The notes beneath the pieces were generated by a model. It had not been told where the DNA came from, searched no databases, and saw only the letters and a program-made list of their open reading frames with translations. From Isosphaera pallida ATCC 43644 (lineage in GTDB: Bacteria; Planctomycetota; Planctomycetia; Isosphaerales; Isosphaeraceae), in NCBI RefSeq assembly GCF_000186345.1, contig NC_014962.1, forward strand, positions 3,562,450 through 3,626,449: a stretch of 64,000 nt of DNA, given 5' to 3'. Of this stretch, positions 1 through 7,642 are shown one piece after another; within the stretch, counting starts at the first letter, position 1; every line of letters starts with the position of its first letter. The translations under genes and the position numbers were made by a program.

Positions 1-931
1 ACCAAAGGATGTTGTGTCGCACCACGCTGCCGCGAATTGAGTCGGGCCGGTGACGTTCGATGAGTTGGAGTTCGGGAGCCTGCCATTTTTGGCGGTCGTC
101 CCAACCATTGCGGTAGCAGGTGTTGTAGAGGATCGTCGCTACGCCGTCCATCACCCGGATGCCCGCGCCGCCGTTGTCGAACACCAGATTCGATTCGATT
201 CGCGCCGTGCCGCCGCCTCCAACGTCGAACATGATGCCGTTGCCGTCGGTGCGGTGCGACGAGGCGTCCACATTGTTGAAGCAGACGTTGCGGCGAATCA
301 CGTGGTGCGAACGTCCACCTCCCTCACCCTTGTTGTTCAAATGAATCCCGCTCGCCCAGCCGTCCCCCCAACCGTTTTCGTAGCAGATGTTGTCCTCGAC
401 GGTCAGGTGGGCGTCGTAGTCGGCGTGGGGATACGACGCATAGTTGAGACTTATGCCCGCTGCTCCGTTGGCGTGACAAATCATGCGCCGGATCGTCACA
501 TAACCGACATGCCGCGCGTCGATCCCCGCGCTGCGAAAGTGACACAGTTCCAAACCTTCGATGACCCATCCATCGTTTTCACGAAGCGCTAGGAACGACC
601 AAAACCGACGCTTTCCGTCCACAACAACCTTGTGGCCCGCGCGGGCGCGGACGGTGATGGGCAGGTCGGGACGTCCGTTGACCTTGGGAGTGAAATCACC
701 CTCGTGATAGGTCCCGGCGTGAATTTCCAGAACGTCGCCCGGGGCCGTCAGCGCCTTTAGGCCGCGGGTGAGAGTTCGAAACGGAGAGGACTCGTCGCCG
801 TTGTTGTGGTCATCGCCGCGGGGCGAGACGTGAACAACTCGGGAGGGGGGCGGTTCAATCGAGGCGGAAGTTGCTTCCATACCGAGAAGGAATGTTGCCA
901 AGGTGGTTGGAAGCAGCTTCGCCGGGTTCAT
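1..931 (-). CDS. Secreted right-handed parallel beta-helix (DUF1565-type) protein, 3' end cut by window
   Basis: An uninterrupted frame runs from an ATG at 929-931 to the window edge, giving about 310 residues without a stop, so the C-terminus lies outside. A GAGG about 8 bases before the ATG supports the start. Residues 1-28 look like a signal peptide. Residues about 33-76 carry the DUF1565 pattern (VSPRGDD, then NNG, SSPFRTL, PGDVLEIHAGTYHEG). After it come repeated short segments rich in Asn-Gly pairs (ICHANGAAGI, ICYENGWGDG, LVFDNGGAGI, TCYRNGWDD), which is how pectate-lyase-like beta-helix coils look. Such proteins are exported and bind or cleave polysaccharide; no catalytic residue can be assigned here. 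Transcribed away from the ribbon-helix-helix gene side with a 180-base gap. Confidence 0.85.
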   Translation of the reverse strand, partial: MNPAKLLPTTLATFLLGMEATSASIEPPPSRVVHVSPRGDDHNNGDESSPFRTLTRGLKALTAPGDVLEIHAGTYHEGDFTPKVNGRPDLPITVRARAGHKVVVDGKRRFWSFLALRENDGWVIEGLELCHFRSAGIDARHVGYVTIRRMICHANGAAGISLNYASYPHADYDAHLTVEDNICYENGWGDGWASGIHLNNKGEGGGRSHHVIRRNVCFNNVDASSHRTDGNGIMFDVGGGGTARIESNLVFDNGGAGIRVMDGVATILYNTCYRNGWDDRQKWQAPELQLIERHRPDSIRGSVVRHNILW

Positions 932-980
932 CTCGCAACCTCACCTTCTTCGCCGCCCTATCTAGCTGATCAGATGTTCG

Positions 981-1024
981 CTGGTGAGAGACCAGCCGAA
1001 CTCACACGCCTGGAAGGCGTGTGA
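981..1024. other. Two tandem hairpins between the beta-helix and ribbon-helix-helix genes
   Basis: 981-995 folds as CTGGT-GAGAG-ACCAG and 1002-1024 as a perfect 9-bp stem TCACACGCC with loop TGGAA. They sit after the ribbon-helix-helix stop (1111) and 50-98 bases before the beta-helix start, both genes on the minus strand. They could end transcription of the upstream gene or form a structured leader for the downstream one. No T-run follows on the minus strand, so an intrinsic terminator is not clear. Confidence 0.4.
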
Positions 1025-1110
1025 AACGTTCTCGACATCAAAGAAGAGTAGGAAAGGGTGGGCAACAAACTTCCACAATCAGCAATTCTTCTGTTTAGGT
1101 CAAGTGAAAT

Positions 1111-1344
1111 TCAATCGGTTGGGGTAGACGAGGGGTTTGGGGATTTGAGTTTGACACGCGAGGGGGAAGTGGTGTCGTTGGGTGGGTGGTTGGTCGAATC
1201 ATCGTGAGACTGCTGAACCGCCTGTTCAAGAATTCCCACGATCAGAGCGTTGAGCGAGGCTTTCTGCTCACGGGCGCGCGAAGCCAGGCGTTCGTGGAGC
1301 GCGGGGGGCATGCGGATTTGAAAGTGAACGACGGTTTCAGGCAT
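1111..1344 (-). CDS. Ribbon-helix-helix (Arc/CopG/HicB-like) DNA-binding protein
   Basis: A 77-residue protein. Residues 5-42 read as a ribbon-helix-helix fold: a short strand (VHFQIRMPP), helix one (ALHERLASRAREQ), the turn KAS, and helix two (LNALIVGILEQAV). The tail after residue 48 is polar and rich in Ser, Pro and Asn, likely disordered. The frame is open further upstream, but the ATG at 1344 is preceded by GAGGAG at good spacing, and the upstream extension has no domain character. Such proteins act as dimeric repressors, often as antitoxins. No toxin-like gene is next to it, so an orphan regulator is more likely than a toxin-antitoxin pair. Target unknown. Confidence 0.75.
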   Translation of the reverse strand: MPETVVHFQIRMPPALHERLASRAREQKASLNALIVGILEQAVQQSHDDSTNHPPNDTTSPSRVKLKSPNPSSTPTD

Positions 1345-1619
1345 CGGATCACGCTCCTCGACGCCTCGATTATGGTGGTCAAAGTGTTTCGCGGAAATCA
1401 CCCCGCCTGAAGACCACGTGTGGCGTCTTTTTCTCACTCGATCTTACACCAAAATCGTCTGGATTCGCCAGAGGGTCGTGGCGAGATGCTCGATTGACGC
1501 CACGCCTCAATTCAGCCAGCAATCGAACCATCCATGCCATCCTCTTCCAATCAAGTGAAGCCGGTCGGAATCGTTTGCGATGAGGCGGCGGGGGCGCAAG
1601 TCGAGATCGAACCCCTCCC

Positions 1620-1975
1620 ACAATGGTTGTGAAACCACGGAGTCGGGATGCTTGAAGCTACGGGTCGGGGCGAGCCTGTTTTCAGGGTAGTTCCCCTGTC
1701 CTTGAGGACTCAACAAGAGAGAGCCGGTTCGGCGTCGAAAGAAAAACAAAAAATTTCTTCGACAGCCCCTTGCTTCAAGCGCTTGGGTGACTAGAACGAA
1801 GGCGTGGGGTTGACGGACTGGAACCGAACCCTTGAGATTCAACCGGAGTCGACTTTGCGGGACGTTCACGCAAGTTGGGCGGAAGGCGTGAACAACTCAC
1901 CTCGGGGGTGGGATCCCGCAAGTCGTAACAGGGTCGCAGTCGGTTCTCTCGAATCGGCTGCGACCCTTGTTGTTT
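1620..1975 (+). ncRNA. Candidate structured non-coding RNA, class unknown
   Basis: Read on the plus strand, the stretch ends in a branched fold. An outer stem pairs 1851-1862 with 1914-1924 (11 bp, one bulged T). It encloses a hairpin 1864-1871/1886-1893 (8 bp, 14-base loop) and a smaller CACC/GGTG hairpin at 1898-1910. Seven bases later a long terminator-like hairpin follows (1932-1965). Upstream hairpins include one with a GTGA (GNRA) tetraloop. I compared it by eye with RNase P, tmRNA, SRP and 6S signatures and found no match. The strand is inferred from the T-rich run after the last hairpin. The existence of a transcript is inference. Confidence 0.35.
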
Positions 1976-1976
1976 G
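1932..1976 (+). terminator. Strong terminator-like hairpin with T-rich tail
   Basis: GGTCGCAGT at 1932-1940 pairs with GCTGCGACC at 1957-1965 (one T-G wobble). Inside it CGGTTC pairs with GAATCG around a TCTC loop, for about 15 pairs in all. The plus strand continues CTTGTTGTTTG, T-rich but not a pure T-run. No coding gene lies upstream on that strand, which is the main reason to suspect an RNA gene ending here. Confidence 0.45.
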
Positions 1977-2165
1977 AGGGGGCTTGAACCTAGGCGCGAT
2001 AGAAGGAGAACTGGTATCCACGGAGTGGCGTGGATCTTCGAGCCGGTCTGCCCACGTTGCGCGCGAAGTGGAGGCAATGGCGCGATAGGAGCGTGAAGAC
2101 AGGGGGGGGCTGCAACGGAGCCCGGTCCAATTGTGCGAAGGGTGACAAAACCACCGCGTGTGAAG

Positions 2166-2179
2166 CTCGACGGGTCGAG
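2166..2179 (-). terminator. Small hairpin just after the sigma factor stop
   Basis: CTCGA-CGGG-TCGAG lies 22 bases downstream of the sigma factor stop codon (2201-2203, minus strand). It is short and lacks a T-run, so it is a weak terminator candidate at best. Confidence 0.25.
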
Positions 2180-2200
2180 TTCAAGAGCGCAATCAATAAT

Positions 2201-2776
2201 TCAATCCTGATCGCGGCGGGCGGCTTGGCGGAGTTTGCGACGGGCTTTGGAGAGGATTGGGCCGACGCTGCTTTCGGGGATGCTGAGGCGTTGGCCGATT
2301 TGGCGATAGGTCATTTGCTTGAGGTGATACATCCGCACCACTTCGGCGTCGCGGTCGGACAGGAGGCGAAGCAAGCGTTCCACCTCGTCGGCCGGCAGGG
2401 TGGGTTCGACTTCGTAGGGGAAATCCTCAATTGAGGCGCGATGGGCGGTGGAGTGACCGAGTTCGGCCTCGCGTTGTCGTTGGACCACCGCGCGGATGCA
2501 AACGCGGCGGGCGATCACGGCCAAGTAGGTTGGAAGCGAGGATTTGCCCTGAAAGCGACGCAACACCGCGTAGTCGTGTTCCACAATCCGTTTGAACACC
2601 TCGGCCGCCAGATCCTCCATGTCTTCAACAGAAAAGATCAAGCTGCGGGCGTGTCCAACGTGCTGAATGACGTGGTAAATCAAGCCCGCGTAGCGATCGA
2701 CGAACTCGTGCCAGGCACCATGTTCGTGCTTGAGGCAACGGTCCAGAAGACGGCGGTCCACATCGGCGAGGGGCAC
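2201..2776 (-). CDS. ECF-type RNA polymerase sigma factor
   Basis: A 191-residue protein starting at GTG (2774-2776) with GGGAGG 8 bases ahead. It redirects RNA polymerase to a small promoter set. Region 2 spans about residues 20-105: the 2.2/2.3 part reads EDLAAEVFKRIVEHDYAVLRRF and then LPTYLAVIARRVCI, the usual ECF core-binding and -10 recognition helices. A linker of about 25 residues follows. Region 4 (about 130-185) ends in a helix-turn-helix: RQIGQRLSIPESSVGPILSKAR. There is no regions 1 or 3, as expected of ECF factors. No anti-sigma gene is adjacent, and the divergent neighbour is a response regulator, so its control cannot be read from context. The regulon is unknown. Confidence 0.85.
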   Translation of the reverse strand: MPLADVDRRLLDRCLKHEHGAWHEFVDRYAGLIYHVIQHVGHARSLIFSVEDMEDLAAEVFKRIVEHDYAVLRRFQGKSSLPTYLAVIARRVCIRAVVQRQREAELGHSTAHRASIEDFPYEVEPTLPADEVERLLRLLSDRDAEVVRMYHLKQMTYRQIGQRLSIPESSVGPILSKARRKLRQAARRDQD

Positions 2777-2976
2777 AGACGAGCCTCCCTAGGGCACCGA
2801 ACAAATCGGATTAGGCTCAACGACGCGATTGGGGATCTTGCTTCAATGTACCGCGCCGACGGGCCGGAACAAGCCATCCGAACTCAACTTGGTCGAGTTC
2901 TGGGCCAAACCCGATCCCGAGCGTGATCCGATCCCCAGCGTCTTCACGGAGAGACGTTTGGGATTCGATCCAACGC

Positions 2977-2987
2977 GGTTAGAATGA
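2977..2987 (+). promoter_or_regulatory. Possible -10 element (GTTAGAATG type) for the response regulator
   Basis: GGTTAGAATGA lies about 85 bases before the response regulator ATG. A TTGGGA about 16 bases upstream could serve as -35. The same nine bases recur upstream of thrC (37252-37260, minus) and of the small membrane protein gene (24689-24697, minus). Confidence 0.3.
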
Positions 2988-3072
2988 CCCACCCAGGGCC
3001 AGCGGGATCGGCGGTTTTATTTATCGAGCCGACGGCGGCCGTCAAGCGATCCGATCGAAGAGGACGAGTTCA

Positions 3073-3576
3073 ATGTCAATGGTTGATTCCGCCGCTCTTT
3101 CACCCGCGCCCCCACCCATCATTTTGATCGCTGACGACAACCCGCAAAACGTCGAGTTGCTGGAAGCCTATCTCGCCGAGATCGACTGCGAGATCGTGAC
3201 CGCCGCCGACGGCGAGGCCGCCCTCAAAGCCGTCGAACGCCATCGCCCTGACTTAATCCTGCTCGATATTATGATGCCCAAGCTCTCCGGTTTCGAGGTG
3301 TGTCGCAAACTCCGCGAAAATCCCGCGACCCGCGACATCTTGGTGTTAATGGTCACCGCGCTCAACGAAGCTTCTGATTTCGATCGGGGAGTTCAAGCCG
3401 GTACCGACGACTTTTTGACCAAGCCCATCAACAAAATCGAGTTGCTGTGCCGAATCCGTTGCCTGCTCAAAGTACGTCACCTCAAAAATCAACTGGACCG
3501 GACCTTGGCCTATCTCGCTCAAGTCGAACAAGTTAGTCGAGGCGCGGGAACGATCCCGGAGACCAAACCCTTTTAG
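3073..3576 (+). CDS. Stand-alone response regulator (PleD-like receiver domain)
   Basis: A 167-residue protein that is almost entirely one CheY-like receiver domain (about residues 16-135). The acidic pair is D21/D22, the phospho-acceptor is D65 (LILLDIMMPK), the switch Thr is T95 and the conserved Lys is K117 (LTKPIN), so the phosphorylation site is complete. The rest (136-167) is a short helix and loose tail; there is no DNA-binding or GGDEF output domain. Such single-domain regulators pass phosphate or bind partner proteins. AGAGGACGAG sits just before the ATG. No histidine kinase is adjacent, so its partner must be elsewhere. It is divergent from the ECF sigma gene with a 296-base gap. 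Confidence 0.9.
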   Translation: MSMVDSAALSPAPPPIILIADDNPQNVELLEAYLAEIDCEIVTAADGEAALKAVERHRPDLILLDIMMPKLSGFEVCRKLRENPATRDILVLMVTALNEASDFDRGVQAGTDDFLTKPINKIELLCRIRCLLKVRHLKNQLDRTLAYLAQVEQVSRGAGTIPETKPF

Positions 3577-3758
3577 GCAAAAGGAAAGCAAGATCGAATC
3601 GCTCCGGGTTGCTTGGTTCGCGTTCCTCTCCAGACTCAAACGAGCTGGCTCTAGGTTCCCAGCAAGTTCAACGACGGCCCCGCCACGTTCCGCCCCGCGA
3701 CATGACGTGGCGTCCATTCGTTCCGTTCCTTGTCCGAGCATTGAAGCGAGATCAATCC

Positions 3759-5300
3759 ATGCGCGTCGGTTGGTTGGGTGATCGGCACGAGGCCGAGTGG
3801 ATCGAAGCGCTGGAGCGTTATGGAGTCGAAGCCATCGACGCTCCCCGCCATGCGAATGTCAGCTCCCGCTGGGATGTGGTGATCGCCTGGGGTCGCGCGG
3901 CACGTCGTCAAGCGCGGGCTTGGGCCCACGAGGGACGTGTGGGCAGGATCATCGCGCCGGTGTCGGCGTCTCGTTGGGGCGAGGAGCGTCCCGAGGGAGT
4001 CGAAACCCGTCAGGATGATCCTCCGCAATGGGTGGTCGATCATCCCTGGTGTTTGGCGCGTTGGGTGGGCGAGTCGTTGAGCAGACGGGGACGCCCGTGG
4101 CTGATTGCTGGTCCGCCCGCGTCGGCGCGCTGCACTGGCGGTCCTTCAGAACCGTCGTTGGCCGCACGGCCGGGATTGACACTTCCTCCACCTCATGCCC
4201 GCGTGGTCGTGGTGGCTCTGGACACCCCCGCCTTGTCGCGGGCGGGTGATCAGGGTCGCGGTCGGGATCGTTGGAGGACAGCAGTGATGTCGCCCGAGGC
4301 CGTCCTCACCCGGCTGTTCAAACGCCTCGTCGCGTTGGACCGTCCCGGCGAGTTGCGTCTGGCGGTGTTGGGTGCGGGCGTCTTGGCGCGAAGACTCCGC
4401 GAAGAGATTGCGGGGATACCTGGCGTCCTGGTCGAGTCGGTCGAGGAGGCCGGCAATCTGGGGCCGTCCGACTGGAACGATTCGCTTCGTCGTTGCGACT
4501 TGGCCCTTGTCGTCCGCCCCCGCTCTCCGGAGCGAGGCCGGGCGATTCTGGAGGCGACCCGCGTTCTCGCCCCAAGAGTCGCCTGGTTAGATGAGACCGA
4601 CCATCTGATCGACCGGATGACCCAGGCTGGAGCCGTGGGCTGGACCCAGGCGTTGAACGTCGCCGCCGTCTCCGAAGTCGATCGGCGTCTCGCCGTGCGT
4701 TGTCTCGGGGCCGACAACCGCGCCGCCCTCCTCTTGGAACGGTTGGAACAGGCGCGCGAGCGTTACGAATCCAGCCGTCGGGGACGCTTGCGCGTCGTGT
4801 TCAAGGACCACCTTCCTCCACCCGCCTTCATGCCTTTGGATTTGCCGTCTCAGCGTCCCGAAGGGCGTTCGCGGGTTCGCGTGGTTGCCTTAAGGGAAGG
4901 ACGCGGCTTTGTTTCCTGGGCGATTCACCCCGAGGATCGCGCGGCCGCCCAATCCTGGCTGGGGATGGACCTGATCCGCGCCGTTTTGGTCCTCCGACTT
5001 TACGACGTGGAGGGAATCGAGTTTCATGGTCGAGATGCTCACCGTGTGGTCGATATCGAACTCGACCCTGGACGCGATCATCAAGCGTTTCTCTTTCCCG
5101 ACCTTGGACGCTCCTACGCCGCGGCGTTGGGATACCGAACCGACCGCGCGGTGTTCCATGTTCTAGCCCACGGACCGATCGTTCGTTCCGCCGGTGGCGA
5201 GGGCCGGGTCGATCACGCGGGACTGCGGCGAATCCACGTCGCCCCGCGCGCTGTGTTGACGGTCGGGTCTGGCCGTCGGGTCGTAGAGGAGGGAGCGTGA
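3759..5300 (+). CDS. DUF4912-domain protein with unrecognised N-terminal region
   Basis: A 513-residue protein. Residues about 375-480 match the DUF4912 pattern (GRGFVSWAIHPED, AVLVLRLYDVEGIEF, DLGRSYAAALGYRTDRAVFHVLAHG). The first 370 residues are not recognised: they contain a segment that reads like a degenerate Rossmann or glycosyltransferase-like part (MRVGWLGDRHEAEW, VVIAWGRAARRQ) and another strand-helix stretch near 200-300. The frame is open back to 3609. I prefer the ATG at 3759 because the protein-like sequence begins there, though the ribosome site is weak. The next gene starts one base after the stop, so the two are surely co-transcribed. DUF4912 genes beside GH57/DUF1957 genes are a known pairing in other bacteria. 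Role unknown, probably polysaccharide-linked. Confidence 0.75.
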   Translation: MRVGWLGDRHEAEWIEALERYGVEAIDAPRHANVSSRWDVVIAWGRAARRQARAWAHEGRVGRIIAPVSASRWGEERPEGVETRQDDPPQWVVDHPWCLARWVGESLSRRGRPWLIAGPPASARCTGGPSEPSLAARPGLTLPPPHARVVVVALDTPALSRAGDQGRGRDRWRTAVMSPEAVLTRLFKRLVALDRPGELRLAVLGAGVLARRLREEIAGIPGVLVESVEEAGNLGPSDWNDSLRRCDLALVVRPRSPERGRAILEATRVLAPRVAWLDETDHLIDRMTQAGAVGWTQALNVAAVSEVDRRLAVRCLGADNRAALLLERLEQARERYESSRRGRLRVVFKDHLPPPAFMPLDLPSQRPEGRSRVRVVALREGRGFVSWAIHPEDRAAAQSWLGMDLIRAVLVLRLYDVEGIEFHGRDAHRVVDIELDPGRDHQAFLFPDLGRSYAAALGYRTDRAVFHVLAHGPIVRSAGGEGRVDHAGLRRIHVAPRAVLTVGSGRRVVEEGA

Positions 5301-5301
5301 C

Positions 5302-6855
5302 ATGATCGACCCCCGCCCTGGACGCCTCGGCCTGGTTCTGCTATTCCACCATCGTCTCCCTTCCCTAGGGATGTCCGTCGGGGCCGACTGGGCGTGCCGC
5401 GCCGTCGAGTATGACTGGCCTACGCTGTTGGCCATCGAGTCAGCCGTCTCCAAATCCCCCGAACACGGCTTGACCGTCGCCGTCTCACCCGCTTGGACGG
5501 CTCTGGCCAATGATCCAGTGGCCCAATCCCTGGTCCGTTGGGAACTGGTGCGACGCGCCGAGGAGGCCCCCGGAGAAGCCGAACGCGCCCGTCGTCGGCA
5601 TCTCAACGATCAGGTTCTGGGACGCCTGAGACTCGATGCCGTGGGTTTGCTCAGTCGCCTTGCCCGCTCCGGGGCGATCGAGTTGGTGGCTGCGGCAGCT
5701 TCCCACGCCTGGCTGCCCAATTTCGAATCCTCGCGGGTTTTCCTCAACGCCGCGGTGGGAGCGGCCCTGAACGACCACGCCCGCGCTTACGGTCTGGCCT
5801 CCGACGGCTTCGTCTGTCCCTTCGGCGGCGTCTTCCCGACTCTGGATCGCGTCGTGGCCCGCTTCGGAGCCCGCTACCAACTGGTCGAGGCCGACACCCT
5901 CACGCGCGGCGGACAAACGCCGCCCGGCGGCTGCGCTGGGGTTCTCATCGCTTCCACCGGAGTCGCTTCCCTGGGGATCGACCCCGTTCCTACCGCCCCT
6001 CTCATCGACCCCGACCAACCCGGCGTCGCCTGGCTAGAAGATGCCGGCGACCCCGTCGAAACGAGGTCGGACGGACCCCACCCGCGCACCCACGCCCACG
6101 ACCATCCCTATCCTCCCCGCTGGAGCACCAGTCCGTCTTTGGGGATCCTGGACGCGGACTCCGACCAACTGGCCGCCGCCCTCGCCGAAGGGTTCCTCGC
6201 CCGCTGGGCCACCCGCGTGGATCACGAATCTAAACGACTCCATCCCCTCACACCCGACGATCCCCCCCCCTTGGGGTTGACCTTGGTCTCCGCACGCGAC
6301 TTGGGAGGACGTTTTGCCGTGGGCGCGGGCTGGCTCGGTCATGTTCTGACCAAGTTGGGTCGCCGCGAAATCTCGCCCGCCCTCACGTCCCGCTGGCGAG
6401 GCGTTACCCCCGGACGTTTTCTCGACGATCATCCCGCCGCGGTCCTAGGACGACCCGGCCCCAGCCTGGGCGAGTGGTGGTCCGTTCGCCCGGGCGATTC
6501 CAACCTCGTCGAGGAATGTCGGCGCGCCGCTGACCGGTTGGCCGAACGTCTGGAAACCTTGGCTCCCCTGCTCCGCCCCGCGTCGCGCCAGCCCAACGAC
6601 GCCGTGATCATCAAACGCATCCTCGCATGCATGACCAAACAGATGTTACTCGCCGCCTCGATCGACTGGTCCTCCCGCGATGGCCACGATCTTCCCCAAC
6701 GCGTCGCCCTCAACACTGCCTTCGAACGCCTTGACGCCTTCGCCGAACTCGACGCCATGCTCTCGGCCCGCTGCGTCGATCTCGAACGTCTCGACGCCCT
6801 CAACTCTGGCCCCGCCTTCTTGCCCGACCTCGACCTCGACGCCCTGATGGTTTGA
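5302..6855 (+). CDS. GH57/DUF1957-like protein, catalytic Glu lost
   Basis: A 517-residue protein with the layout of GH57 alpha-glucan branching enzymes. Motif 1 is seen at 15-20 (FHHRLP for HAHLP), followed by the helix ending in VAVSPAWTALANDP. Motif 2 is at 130-140 (AAASHAWLPNF). Motif 3 at 169-184 (GFVCPFGGVFPTLDRV) aligns with the family GIWLPECAYYPGLDEL, but the nucleophile Glu after Pro173 is Phe174. I find no FDAELFGHWW-like motif 4 either. The C-terminal helical DUF1957 part survives (MTKQMLLAASIDWSSRD, then helices). So the fold is kept while the chemistry is very probably gone; a carbohydrate-binding or regulatory role with the DUF4912 partner is inference. Slightly shorter than most family members. 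Confidence 0.75.
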   Translation: MIDPRPGRLGLVLLFHHRLPSLGMSVGADWACRAVEYDWPTLLAIESAVSKSPEHGLTVAVSPAWTALANDPVAQSLVRWELVRRAEEAPGEAERARRRHLNDQVLGRLRLDAVGLLSRLARSGAIELVAAAASHAWLPNFESSRVFLNAAVGAALNDHARAYGLASDGFVCPFGGVFPTLDRVVARFGARYQLVEADTLTRGGQTPPGGCAGVLIASTGVASLGIDPVPTAPLIDPDQPGVAWLEDAGDPVETRSDGPHPRTHAHDHPYPPRWSTSPSLGILDADSDQLAAALAEGFLARWATRVDHESKRLHPLTPDDPPPLGLTLVSARDLGGRFAVGAGWLGHVLTKLGRREISPALTSRWRGVTPGRFLDDHPAAVLGRPGPSLGEWWSVRPGDSNLVEECRRAADRLAERLETLAPLLRPASRQPNDAVIIKRILACMTKQMLLAASIDWSSRDGHDLPQRVALNTAFERLDAFAELDAMLSARCVDLERLDALNSGPAFLPDLDLDALMV

Positions 6856-7069
6856 AATGGTTCAATAATGATCCTCTCCTTGATCTCAAAGATTTCAGCA
6901 TGTCGAATCCACCAAGCCGACTTGAGAGTCCAAGGACGATGCAAGACACCCGTTTGAATGATTCGGGACTGGTTCCTCTGCCTCAAACAAAAAACGGGTC
7001 GGCGGCGAGTCTGGTCAGGCAGCGTGGGGGGGGTGGGGGTAAACTAGTGTCGAGGATTTTCATTTTTCA

Positions 7070-7642
7070 ATGGTTGCTGAGGAACCGCGACGCGACCCGA
7101 TGAGGCAATCCCGTTTCAACCCGCCCCGACCTTCTCCCGAGCCGATCCCTTGGCCCTCCGATTTGCCCGTCTTGGCTGGTAACGGGGAAACCAAAGCCAA
7201 ACCGGACGTGGAGGCGGGGAGGTGGCGATGGCTGGGGATCATGGTGGTGGGGGCGGGAGCAATCGCCCTGGCCTTTGCCGTGGGTTGGATCGTCCAACGA
7301 CGCCGACGGATCAACCGACCCGGTTCCGCTTTGGAGTCGGCCTCGAACGCTCTGACGCGGGCGGTCGCGGCGTTCGATCCTGAAGCAATTCCCACGCGGT
7401 TCGATCCCCGCGAATGTCGATCGCGGTTGGAACAATGGATTGGGAGGGAGAGCGCGGGGGAGTGGGTTGACGTTTACGATCTCGTTCAGAAGTTGAAATA
7501 TGGTTCGTTCGACGGCGTGGACAAGTCGGCCGATGTCGAGGAGTTGGCGGCGCGGGCCGAGGCGATTGCGCGTCAGGCGGAGGCCATTCGACTCAACGAG
7601 GTCGCCTCAGGCGTTGACGGACCAGATCGGGTAGGAACTTGA
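7070..7642 (+). CDS. Single-pass membrane protein, unknown
   Basis: A 190-residue protein that I do not recognise. Residues 1-50 are Pro- and Arg-rich and probably cytoplasmic. Residues 53-72 form one hydrophobic segment (WLGIMVVGAGAIALAFAVGW), flanked on the C-side by QRRRR. The remaining 115 residues are helical and acidic, with an Ala/Glu-rich end (DVEELAARAEAIARQAEAIR) that may form a coiled coil. Start choice is uncertain: ATG 7070 has GAGGA rather far upstream, ATG 7100 has nothing better. The last 50 bases overlap the end of the convergent DUF885 gene. Confidence 0.6.
   Translation: MVAEEPRRDPMRQSRFNPPRPSPEPIPWPSDLPVLAGNGETKAKPDVEAGRWRWLGIMVVGAGAIALAFAVGWIVQRRRRINRPGSALESASNALTRAVAAFDPEAIPTRFDPRECRSRLEQWIGRESAGEWVDVYDLVQKLKYGSFDGVDKSADVEELAARAEAIARQAEAIRLNEVASGVDGPDRVGT

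Larger units (their letters stand above)
1345..2200. other. Gene-free, hairpin-rich 0.86-kb gap
   Basis: No credible coding region is seen. Frames that stay open here have composition typical of GC-rich antisense reading and no good ribosome site. What stands out is a series of stems: 1624-1637 (TGGTT with GTGA tetraloop), 1683-1698 (CAGGG/CCCTG), 1734-1763 (10 bp with a bulge), the 1851-1924 junction and the 1932-1965 hairpin listed separately, 2016-2035 (ATCCACG/CGTGGAT), and 2107-2123 (GGGCT/AGCCC). The gap lies between a minus-strand sigma factor and the minus-strand ribbon-helix-helix gene. A base TGTAAGATCG near 1440 (minus sense) may be part of the promoter of the latter. Confidence 0.6.

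Noticed and set aside
1111-1344. A toxin-antitoxin pair
   Set aside because: Only the ribbon-helix-helix protein is present; no small toxin-like frame with a ribosome site lies next to it on the same strand.
1980-2000. A tRNA T-arm-like GGTTCAAGCC on the minus strand
   Set aside because: The bases on either side do not pair as a T stem and no acceptor, D or anticodon arm can be drawn.
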